Source of the DNA: Planctomycetota bacterium
Lineage (GTDB): Bacteria; Planctomycetota; Planctomycetia; Pirellulales; Thermoguttaceae
Assembly: GCA_013202535.1 (NCBI GenBank)
Contig: JABMRP010001216.1
Location: forward strand, 1 to 5,044
Direction: 5' to 3'
Length of the DNA: 5,044 nt
In this document: positions 1-5,044 of the stretch, in pieces
Layout: every line of letters begins with the position of its first letter
Numbering within the stretch: the first letter of the stretch is position 1
Made by a program: the position numbers and the translations under genes
The notes under the pieces: generated by a model
The model's input: only the letters and a program-made list of their open reading frames with translations
Databases searched by the model: none
Told to the model about the DNA's origin: nothing

Positions 1-1763
1 CCCATGCGCAGCGGCAACACGGTCGCCAGAATTACCAGCACAAGACTGGCGCCGGCGCCGGTGAAAAACCAGAACTTCGCACGCGCGGGATCGGCCAGGA
101 AGCTCAGGAATCCGCCGCCCAGATCGTGCTGTTGGGCATGTTGGGTGAGGACGTAGTAATGGCAGGGCAGCGCCGTGAGCAGAACGACGACCAGGATATA
201 GACGGTGCTGAGCACCAGATTCAGCGTGCCACCGAAACCGGCCGCGATGCGCGCCGGCGATTGCTCGCGGAGGTTGGGCATCTTGGCGCCCAATCCCACG
301 GCAATACTCGAAAGCCCCGCGCAGAGAACGACGCACGTCAACAAGTGGCTGGCCAGCACGACCGGCGCGACGCGCAACATGCCGTCGCTGAGCAAGACCA
401 GCGAAACGCAGGGGATGATCGACCCGCCGGCGGCAAAGAGAAACTTGCTCCAGAGAAGCCGCTCGCGGCGCAGCGGCAGCAGACCAAGGACCCAAAACCG
501 TCGCGCTTCCAGGCTGATCATCGGGAAGATGAATCGCGTGGTAAAGGTCGAGAGAATCAGGCCGATGACCGAGACATTGAGAAAGCTGATCACGTTGACC
601 CACCCGACGTAATGTCCGGAATAGCTGAACTTCCGGATATTGAGGAAGTAGAGCCCCAGCAATCCGAAGAAGATCAAACCCTGCGACCACTGCATCGGAT
701 CGCGGCGAAAGAGTCGCAGATCCTTGACCAGCAGGAGCCGCAGTTGCAGCGGGAGCGGCCGCGTGGCGATCATGACGGCCCGGTCGATCCAGGCGACGTT
801 GCCGCGCCGGCGGATACCGTGGGAGCCGCAAGCGGCATCGAACGCCGAGCGATAGATTCGTCCCGCGGTGGCCACGGCAAGCTGCCGCAGCAGCAGGGCA
901 TTGGAGATCAACAGGGCTAAGAACAGAACGCTCTGCGACCATTGGCCCCGGGCCGCTTCGAGCAATCCCGAACTCAACCACCAACTGGGCAAGAAACGCT
1001 GCTCGCTGACCCGCAGACGTTCCAGCATTTCCTGAAACCAGGAGGGCGTCAGCAGGTTGCTCCCCGGCGTCGCCATCACCTCCCAGGCCCACCACGCGAC
1101 GGCCACCAGGATGAGAATACCCGCCACGGGAAGCAGACGCATCTGCCTGCGCGGTAGATAATGCACGATCGCAAAGCAGAACAGGGCGCCCAGCCCGGCC
1201 GGAATATAGACAAACGCGAGCATGCACGGGATCAGCATCGCGTAATAATACCACGGGGCCGACTGCACCATTCCGTAGGCCAGCAGCATCGGGCTGCCCA
1301 ACAGGAGAAAGCCCCAACTGCTGAGCAAGACGGCTTCCTGGAACTTATGCAGAAAAATCCGTTCGGTCCGCACCGGCAGCGTCATCAAAAGCGAGATCTC
1401 GCGCGCCCGAAATAGCGAACCGTAGAGAATGATGCCCGCCGAAAAGACGAGCATCACCAACAAGGAAATGAAGAACACGTTGAACAGAACACGCACCGTC
1501 TCATCGTGCATCGACGACTGGGGCATGACCTGCTGAAGGAACAGAAACCCGTCGAAAAACAACCAGAACAAGGCCGCCCAGAACAGCAGGCTCAACGACA
1601 CGACCAGCGAAACGCGAAACCGCGACTGCGAGAGGGTCTGGCGAAGCAGCGTCGAGACGAACTGGAATCGCATTCTCCAGAAAGCGCGGGCTTCCGCCTC
1701 GACGCTCAGCAGACCGGCACCGGCGGGGGGGGGAAGCCCGGCGGAAGATGGGGTGTCGGTCAT
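1..1763 (-). CDS. ABC-2-type exporter permease, two fused transmembrane domains (C-terminus beyond window)
   Basis: This minus-strand frame is open from the ATG at 1763 to the window edge, giving 587 complete codons, so the C-terminus is missing. The product is an integral inner-membrane protein, predicted to be the transport channel of the ABC ATPase encoded just upstream. Hydrophobic segments lie near residues 51-70, 93-115, 146-164, 171-201, 209-226 and 277-294. A second set lies near 360-376, 388-406, 440-458, 466-491, 514-533 and 565-584. A cytoplasmic coupling-helix-like motif occurs twice, at 121-140 (REISLLMTLPVR...) and 421-440 (RRFWVLGLLPLR...), exactly 300 residues apart. In ABC-2 permeases this motif sits between the second and third helices, so the chain looks like two half-permeases joined head to tail. 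The basic stretch LLVKDLRLFRRDP (344-356) opens the second half. The ATG overlaps the ATPase stop as ATGA, which implies translational coupling. Residues 1-20 are Pro/Ala/Gly-rich. An ATG at 1673 is a weaker alternative start. The substrate is unknown. The protein may belong to the Pfam 'putative ABC exporter' class (from memory, not searched). Confidence 0.88.
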   Translation of the reverse strand, partial: MTDTPSSAGLPPPAGAGLLSVEAEARAFWRMRFQFVSTLLRQTLSQSRFRVSLVVSLSLLFWAALFWLFFDGFLFLQQVMPQSSMHDETVRVLFNVFFISLLVMLVFSAGIILYGSLFRAREISLLMTLPVRTERIFLHKFQEAVLLSSWGFLLLGSPMLLAYGMVQSAPWYYYAMLIPCMLAFVYIPAGLGALFCFAIVHYLPRRQMRLLPVAGILILVAVAWWAWEVMATPGSNLLTPSWFQEMLERLRVSEQRFLPSWWLSSGLLEAARGQWSQSVLFLALLISNALLLRQLAVATAGRIYRSAFDAACGSHGIRRRGNVAWIDRAVMIATRPLPLQLRLLLVKDLRLFRRDPMQWSQGLIFFGLLGLYFLNIRKFSYSGHYVGWVNVISFLNVSVIGLILSTFTTRFIFPMISLEARRFWVLGLLPLRRERLLWSKFLFAAGGSIIPCVSLVLLSDGMLRVAPVVLASHLLTCVVLCAGLSSIAVGLGAKMPNLREQSPARIAAGFGGTLNLVLSTVYILVVVLLTALPCHYYVLTQHAQQHDLGGGFLSFLADPARAKFWFFTGAGASLVLVILATVLPLRM

Positions 1764-2584
1764 CCGGTGGCTCCCGGCGAGGTGGTTCCCGGCAACGGGG
1801 CGCCGGAGGCCGACGGTTTTCCGTCTCCGTCGGCACCATCTTCGCCGGCACCAGCCCCGTTCGTCTCGTCGGTCATTTCCAGGAAGAGATGCTCCAGCGA
1901 CCGATGGTGCAGCGACAAGTCCCGGCGCAAACCGTCCAGCGTGCCCAGAAACTTCAGCTTCCCATGATCGACGATGCCGATGCGGTCGGCGATTTCCTCG
2001 GCCACGGCCAAGGTATGGGTCGACATAAAGACGGTCGTTCCCGCCGCGGCCAGGGAGCGAAAGAGATCCTTGACCAGCCGTGCGCTCTTGGGATCGAGCC
2101 CGACCATCGGTTCGTCGACAATCAGCGCGGCCGGATCGTGCAGCAGTGCCGACGCGAAAACGGTCCGCTGGCGCATCCCGTGCGAATAGCTCTCGCACAG
2201 ATCGTCGAGAAAACCGTCGAGAGAAAAGCGGGTGCTTTCCCGGGCGATGCGCCGGGCCGCCAGGACGGGGTCGAGTCCGTGCATCCGGGCGACGAACTCG
2301 AGAAACTCGCGCCCGGAAAGTTTGTCGTAAAGGAACGGTTCGTCGGGCACGTAGCCCAGGGAAGCGGCGGCGCGGCGCGGATCGGTCGCCGTATCGCACC
2401 CGCCGATGCGCACGGTCCCCTCGGTCGGACGCAAGAGGCCGACCAGCATCTTGATGGTCGTCGTCTTGCCCGCCCCGTTGGGTCCCAAAAAGGCGAAGAC
2501 TTCGCCCGGCCGGATCGTCAGATCCAGCTTCGACACGGCCATTTTCGAGCCGTAGTTCTTTGTCACGCCTTCCAGCTTGAGCAT
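1760..2584 (-). CDS. ABC transporter ATP-binding protein (ABC-2 exporter type)
   Basis: This is the cytoplasmic ATPase that would power the downstream permease. All nucleotide-binding motifs are visible, numbered from the ATG at 2584 (274 residues): Walker A GPNGAGKT 34-41, signature YSHGMRQ 133-139 in place of LSGGQ, Walker B ALIVDE 153-158, D-loop GLDP 162-165 and switch His190 in STHTL. The Q-loop position reads YVPDEP (78-83), with Asp81 instead of Gln. This variant, together with the SHG-type signature, is familiar from EcsA/NatA-like ATPases that pair with ABC-2 permeases. The domain ends with SLEHLFLEM (229-237). A Gly/Ala/Pro/acidic tail of about 35 residues follows, longer than usual. 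I prefer the start at 2584 because MLKLEGVTKNYG is the normal family beginning. The longer in-frame ATG at 2629 overlaps a TATAAT box and adds an unremarkable 15-residue leader. Neither start has a clear Shine-Dalgarno sequence. The stop overlaps the permease start by four bases, so the two are co-translated. The substrate cannot be read from the sequence. Confidence 0.95.
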   Translation of the reverse strand: MLKLEGVTKNYGSKMAVSKLDLTIRPGEVFAFLGPNGAGKTTTIKMLVGLLRPTEGTVRIGGCDTATDPRRAAASLGYVPDEPFLYDKLSGREFLEFVARMHGLDPVLAARRIARESTRFSLDGFLDDLCESYSHGMRQRTVFASALLHDPAALIVDEPMVGLDPKSARLVKDLFRSLAAAGTTVFMSTHTLAVAEEIADRIGIVDHGKLKFLGTLDGLRRDLSLHHRSLEHLFLEMTDETNGAGAGEDGADGDGKPSASGAPLPGTTSPGATG

Positions 2585-2605
2585 GGCACCAGATTGGTTA
2601 AGTGG

Positions 2606-2615
2606 ATCAATTGAT
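2606..2615. promoter_or_regulatory. Perfect 10-base palindrome, possible operator
   Basis: ATCAATTGAT is a perfect inverted repeat between the TATAAT box at 2628-2633 and the preferred ATPase start at 2584. If that box is a real -10, the palindrome covers roughly +6 to +15 of the transcript, a position where a repressor could act. The surrounding 50 bases are about half A+T, clearly richer than the flanking genes. Ten-base palindromes also occur by chance, so this is only a candidate. Confidence 0.25.
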
Positions 2616-2627
2616 GGGGCGGTTCTC

Positions 2628-2656
2628 ATTATAGGCCACGACGACTCGCGGCGGAA
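2628..2656 (-). promoter_or_regulatory. Candidate promoter for the ATPase-permease pair
   Basis: On the minus strand TATAAT occupies 2633-2628, a perfect sigma-70-type -10 hexamer. At a 17-base spacer the upstream hexamer is TTCCGC (2656-2651), a poor -35 with only the two leading T residues matching. Transcription would start near 2621, leaving a leader of about 35-40 bases before the ATG at 2584. The location, in the short gap after the upstream gene's stop and in a local A+T-rich patch, supports it. The weak -35 argues against strong constitutive activity. Confidence 0.4.
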
Positions 2657-2695
2657 CCGGTCGGCGGAGAACTCGTGGCGGAGCCACCGAACCGA

Positions 2696-4510
2696 CTACT
2701 CCCGCACCGCTTCGGAGCCGGCCTTCGGCTCGCCGCCCGCAGTCGGTTCCTCGCCGGTTTCCGTCTCGGGGGCGGTCGCGGCCGACGGCGCGCCGAACGC
2801 GGCCTCGCGGACCGGGCCGATCTTATCCCGCGGCAGACGATTGAACGTCATCGTCGAGCCGAACAGGCGAACCTGATGCTTCAGCACCATGCCGTCGCCA
2901 CGAACCCAGAGCCTGGCGCGGATGCCGCCGTCTTCGGCTTTCAACACGACGTGCCAGACGTTCAAATACCGGTCGTTCCAGGGAAACTTCCGCTTCCCCT
3001 CGACCGACGCCCAAAGGAGTTCCACCGGCTCGCCGGCCGGCCCCAACAGCGTAAACGCGGGCATGGGCCACTTCAGCCGGCCGTGCAGAGCCGGCAGCAA
3101 GGGCAGCGGGGTCAAGACGTCGATCGGCAACGCGTCTTCCGGCAGTTGGGTTTCCCTCTTCTGGCGGATCATCGCCATGGAGGACGAAACATTCATCGTC
3201 TCGCCCTCGATCTCGCCGTGCAGGCTGACGAGATGGGTCAGCGGCCCGATCCCCAGCGTCGCCTCGAAATCCGTCAACTGGTCCGACTCGTCGATCGTCA
3301 TCGCCGAGGTCAGATCGGTGGGCAACTGCTGAGGCGAATCACCCAGCACCCGAATCAACGTGCGAATCGCCGGCGGAACGATTCCCATCAACGGGTTCTC
3401 GTTGAAGTGAACGCGCGCGTCCAGTCGCGTGGGCTGCCCGTCGGTCTTGGTCATGCTGTTGACCGCCCAACCGACTTCGGCGCCGTTCCAATCCGTCGTC
3501 CAGCAAGCGACGTCTTCGCCCGGCCACTCGCGGAGCATCGTGCGATACGTCGGCGGTTCGGCCGACCATCCGGCATCGACCGGCTCGACGCCCACAATGT
3601 CGGCCAGCTCGGCGGCGGCGGCGGCCGGTAAGCGGTCAAACGTCATCTTCGAGCCGAAAAGCGATACCTCCTGTCGCAACACGGTCCCGTCGGGCCGAAC
3701 CCAGAGCCGCGCGCGCGTCGTGTCGGCACCGCCCAGTTCCGAGCCCGGGTCCGATCGGTAGACCACCAGGAACGTCTCCAGCACCTCGTGGTTCCAGTCG
3801 ATCGGCTCCATGCCCGTGACCCGCGCTTGGAGCACTTCGGTCGGACTGTCCTGCAGACCGGGCAGGCGAAGGAAACTGTACGTCTTCACCGTCCACGTCT
3901 GCCCCGTTCGCAAACCCGGAAGGTGCGTCTGCGGCGAAAGCGAGTCGCTCAACAGGGCCTTGCGGGGAACATACGTCTCGACCGTCCTGGGAAGGCCCTC
4001 GAGTTGGACCAACACGCGCAGGTGCTGGCCTTCGAGATGACCGCGGATCTTGACCACGCCCTCGGCCGCGTGCAGCGTCGGATCGACGCCGACGGTCGAC
4101 TCGAACTCCGTCAGATGGCCCAGCGAGTCGATTCGCACCATGCTCCGCACGTCCATCGGTACGTCGTCGGGCACTGCGGCCACTTGGCCCAAGAACGCGC
4201 GGATCAAGCCGGGAGCCATCTCCGTCAGGGGGAATTCGTCGAAATGGACCCAACTCCGGACCTCGACGAAATCGATCTCCGAAACCGCGTCGCGGGTCTC
4301 CTCCGTGGTACACACGGCCCAGCCCAGCGAACGGTCGTTCCACGACATCCGCCAGCAAACCAGCGGATCGGCTTTCTGCGCCTCGACGATCGTGCGATAA
4401 CTGGGCGGATCGCCTTCCCGTAGCGGCGGCAGCACCTTGGCCACGACCAGCCAGGTCATCATGCCCACCCAGAGCACGAAGATCGCCAAATTGAACCAGC
4501 GACTATACAT
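2696..4510 (-). CDS. Membrane-anchored protein with two tandem copies of an unrecognised extracytoplasmic domain
   Basis: I do not recognise a named family. Numbered from the ATG at 4510 (604 residues), a short basic N-terminus (MYSRW) precedes one hydrophobic segment (about 6-25). Arg4 before it and a large soluble part after it suggest an N-in, C-out anchor. Two homologous copies follow, about 34-295 and 318-560. Each opens with (D/E)PP(S/T)YRT, then has a CW...WN...GWA block, VHF(D/N)E.PL...P..IR, and LT(D/E)FE. Each closes with ARLWVR.DG.VL, leading into LFGS.MTF.RLP. The closing 29-residue block is 21/29 identical between copies. A Pro/Ala/Glu/Gly-rich tail ends the protein. The alternating polar/hydrophobic pattern suggests mainly beta structure; a LolA/DUF3108-like fold is only a guess. 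I chose 4510 because GGGGGGTGA lies 8 bases upstream and the anchor begins directly. In-frame starts also exist at 4573 and 4570 (ATG) and 4585 (TTG), but a promoter-like TACAAT overlaps the 4573 ATG. The gene is first in the cluster, so it may serve the transporter encoded after it. Confidence 0.85.
   Translation of the reverse strand: MYSRWFNLAIFVLWVGMMTWLVVAKVLPPLREGDPPSYRTIVEAQKADPLVCWRMSWNDRSLGWAVCTTEETRDAVSEIDFVEVRSWVHFDEFPLTEMAPGLIRAFLGQVAAVPDDVPMDVRSMVRIDSLGHLTEFESTVGVDPTLHAAEGVVKIRGHLEGQHLRVLVQLEGLPRTVETYVPRKALLSDSLSPQTHLPGLRTGQTWTVKTYSFLRLPGLQDSPTEVLQARVTGMEPIDWNHEVLETFLVVYRSDPGSELGGADTTRARLWVRPDGTVLRQEVSLFGSKMTFDRLPAAAAAELADIVGVEPVDAGWSAEPPTYRTMLREWPGEDVACWTTDWNGAEVGWAVNSMTKTDGQPTRLDARVHFNENPLMGIVPPAIRTLIRVLGDSPQQLPTDLTSAMTIDESDQLTDFEATLGIGPLTHLVSLHGEIEGETMNVSSSMAMIRQKRETQLPEDALPIDVLTPLPLLPALHGRLKWPMPAFTLLGPAGEPVELLWASVEGKRKFPWNDRYLNVWHVVLKAEDGGIRARLWVRGDGMVLKHQVRLFGSTMTFNRLPRDKIGPVREAAFGAPSAATAPETETGEEPTAGGEPKAGSEAVRE
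2831..3559 (-). repeat. Internal duplication, copy B, of the membrane-anchored protein
   Basis: This stretch encodes the second copy of the duplicated domain (residues 318-560 counted from the 4510 start). It begins EPPTYRT and ends MTFNRLP. It aligns in order with copy A over essentially its whole length. Between the opening and closing blocks it is somewhat shorter and more diverged. The DNA for the closing block still resembles copy A: compare about 2831-2930 with 3626-3720. Confidence 0.85.
3626..4411 (-). repeat. Internal duplication, copy A, of the membrane-anchored protein
   Basis: This stretch encodes the first copy of the duplicated domain (residues 34-295 counted from the 4510 start). 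It begins DPPSYRT and ends MTFDRLP. It is about 20 residues longer than copy B. An Ala-rich linker (AAAAAEL) and about 20 further residues join it to copy B. Confidence 0.85.
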
Positions 4511-4518
4511 CGTTCGAT

Positions 4519-4527
4519 TCACCCCCC
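4519..4527 (-). promoter_or_regulatory. Ribosome binding site that supports the 4510 start
   Basis: On the minus strand GGGGGGTGA ends 8 bases before the ATG at 4510. It matches the extended Shine-Dalgarno consensus AGGAGGTGA at 7 of 9 positions. It sits inside a run of eight G residues (4522-4529), so part of the match may simply reflect that run. Confidence 0.45.
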
Positions 4528-4571
4528 CCACGGCGTCGTTCCAGGCCGTTCCCGCGTCCCACTCTTGCATC

Positions 4572-4601
4572 ATTGTACCGGCCAAGCCCCCCGGCGGTCA
4601 G
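4572..4601 (-). promoter_or_regulatory. Candidate sigma-70-like promoter for the leftward cluster
   Basis: On the minus strand CTGACC (4601-4596; 4 of 6 matches to TTGACA) is followed after 18 bases by TACAAT (4577-4572; 5 of 6 matches to TATAAT). Transcription would begin near 4565, giving a leader of about 55 bases before the ATG at 4510. If this is right, the in-frame starts at 4570-4585 lie upstream of the transcript and cannot be used from it. Confidence 0.4.
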
Positions 4602-4692
4602 TCCCATTCCCCCTTTTTCGCGTTCTTCCACTCACAACCCCGTAAGATGGGACAAGCGCGGCGCCGGCCCACCATTCTGCCAGCCGGGTCTC

Positions 4693-4721
4693 GCGTGCCA
4701 CCCCCCTCTTCAGGTGGTCGC
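4693..4721. other. Imperfect hairpin in the divergent intergenic region
   Basis: GCG(4693-4695)-TG-CCACC(4698-4702) can pair with GGTGG(4713-4717)-T-CGC(4719-4721). This gives eight base pairs interrupted by a small internal loop, with a 10-base apical loop. There is no T run on either side, so it does not look like an intrinsic terminator. It could be a leader structure of the rightward transcript or a protein site, but chance in GC-rich DNA is also plausible. Confidence 0.2.
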
Positions 4722-4792
4722 ACTCGGCCCGCGTCCCAAAAAATCCGGGAAAACGGTGGAACTTCAAGCGGCCGTGGATCGTCTCATCCGTC

Positions 4793-4801
4793 AAAGGGAG
4801 G
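4793..4801 (+). promoter_or_regulatory. Shine-Dalgarno site of the rightward gene
   Basis: AAAGGGAGG ends nine bases before the ATG at 4811. The GGGAGG core is a strong match to the 16S anti-Shine-Dalgarno sequence. The spacing favours the first of the two adjacent ATG codons (4811 rather than 4814). Confidence 0.75.
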
Positions 4802-4810
4802 TATTACGCC

Positions 4811-5044
4811 ATGATGCGATTCAGTCAGCGATTCGTCGTTCTCTTACTCGTCGGTCTGTTGGCCGGCTCCTTAATCGGGCCCCAAAGGGCCTCGGCCCAA
4901 GATCCGTCGGACACGGTCAAGCAGTTGCTGGCTCTGAAAGCGGCCACCGCGAAGCAGCAGGCGGAATTGGCCGCCTTGCGGGCCCAGACGCTCCAGAGCC
5001 AGGCCGAGCGAGACAAGCTTCTGGCCGAAAATGCGCAACTCCAG
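4811..5044 (+). CDS. Exported coiled-coil protein, N-terminal part only
   Basis: The frame is open from ATG 4811 to the window end (78 codons), so the C-terminus is missing. Residues 1-29 form a classic Sec signal peptide: basic start (Arg3, Arg7), hydrophobic core (FVVLLLVGLLAG), and an ASA cleavage motif at 27-29 followed by QDPSD. The mature part, from about residue 35, is rich in Gln, Ala, Leu, Glu and Lys and fits a heptad pattern. Leu39, Leu53 and Asn74 fall at 'a'; Leu42, Leu56, Leu70 and Leu77 fall at 'd'. A parallel coiled coil outside the cytoplasm is therefore likely. There is no lipobox cysteine. The gene is divergent from the transporter cluster, and nothing seen ties the two together. 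Function is unknown: coiled-coil starts of this kind precede many different exported or periplasmic proteins. Confidence 0.85.
   Translation, partial: MMRFSQRFVVLLLVGLLAGSLIGPQRASAQDPSDTVKQLLALKAATAKQQAELAALRAQTLQSQAERDKLLAENAQLQ

Larger units (their letters stand above)
4586..4810. other. Divergent intergenic region
   Basis: This interval lies between the longest possible leftward gene start and the rightward gene start. With the preferred 4510 start the noncoding interval is 300 bases. I see no convincing gene in it. It contains several C/G runs, an A-rich patch (4738-4754), an imperfect hairpin (4693-4721), and the Shine-Dalgarno site of the rightward gene. No good -10/-35 pair for the rightward gene could be identified by eye. 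The short reading frames here have no recognisable content. Confidence 0.6.

Noticed and set aside
126..920. Plus-strand 264-codon open frame
   Set aside because: It lies antisense to the permease frame, which is open across the whole region and strongly hydrophobic with ABC-2 motifs. The plus product is a Gln/Arg/Asp-rich low-complexity string typical of antisense frames in GC-rich genes.
1501..1851. Minus-strand 116-codon open frame across the ATPase-permease junction
   Set aside because: It is out of frame with both genes, Pro/Arg-rich, and the ATGA overlap of the real genes already explains the junction.
1748..2614. Plus-strand 288-codon open frame
   Set aside because: It is antisense to the ABC ATPase, whose Walker, signature and switch motifs prove the minus frame. 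The plus product shows no family features.
2660..2696. Nested inverted repeats (GTGGC/GCCAC at 2675-2687 with outer GTCGG/CCGAC) just after the upstream gene's stop, considered as a terminator
   Set aside because: The inner stem is only five base pairs with a three-base loop, the outer arms are unevenly spaced, and no T run follows on the minus strand. The case for an intrinsic terminator is too weak.
2675..3631. Plus-strand 318-codon open frame, and a similar one at 3788-4423
   Set aside because: Both mirror the duplicated membrane-anchored protein, whose repeated domain shows which frame is under selection. The plus products are Arg/Gln-rich and lack consistent features.
3636..4358. Minus-strand 240-codon open frame in another frame of the same strand
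   Set aside because: It overlaps copy A of the duplicated protein and has an Arg/Gly/Asp-rich composition typical of a frame-shifted GC-rich gene.
4570..4794. Minus-strand 74-codon open frame in the divergent interval
   Set aside because: It has no ribosome binding site or recognisable feature, and it overlaps the proposed promoter region. It is most likely chance.

Overview
The window is GC-rich (roughly 60% or more by eye) bacterial chromosome-like DNA. The main content is one leftward (minus-strand) three-gene cluster. The start of a divergent rightward gene lies at the right edge. I saw no RNA genes, insertion sequences, CRISPR arrays or phage genes. The lineage is an inference: the long fused ABC permease and the large duplicated membrane-anchored protein recall Planctomycetota (Pirellulales-like) genomes. 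No marker gene in the window proves this.

Layout, in the direction of minus-strand transcription. (1) 4510-2696 encodes a protein of about 604 residues with one N-terminal membrane anchor. Two tandem copies of a domain of about 240-260 residues follow, predicted to lie outside the cytoplasmic membrane; the function is not recognised. (2) 2584-1760 encodes a clear ABC-transporter ATPase of the ABC-2 exporter type. (3) 1763 to beyond base 1 encodes a very hydrophobic ABC-2-type permease whose start codon overlaps the ATPase stop (ATGA). It appears to be two transmembrane domains fused in one chain, and its C-terminus is cut off by the window. On the plus strand, 4811 onward encodes the first 78 residues of an exported protein: a good signal peptide followed by a predicted coiled coil.

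The ATPase and permease almost certainly form one transporter, either an exporter or an ABC-2-like membrane machine. The upstream duplicated protein may be an extracytoplasmic partner, but only gene order supports that. A 66-111 base gap, holding a TATAAT box and a perfect 10-base palindrome, separates it from the ATPase gene. The transporter pair may therefore also be transcribed on its own. Both upstream genes have longer in-frame starts, but -10-like hexamers overlap candidate upstream start codons, so I favour the shorter starts. The 225-base divergent interval has no recognisable gene.
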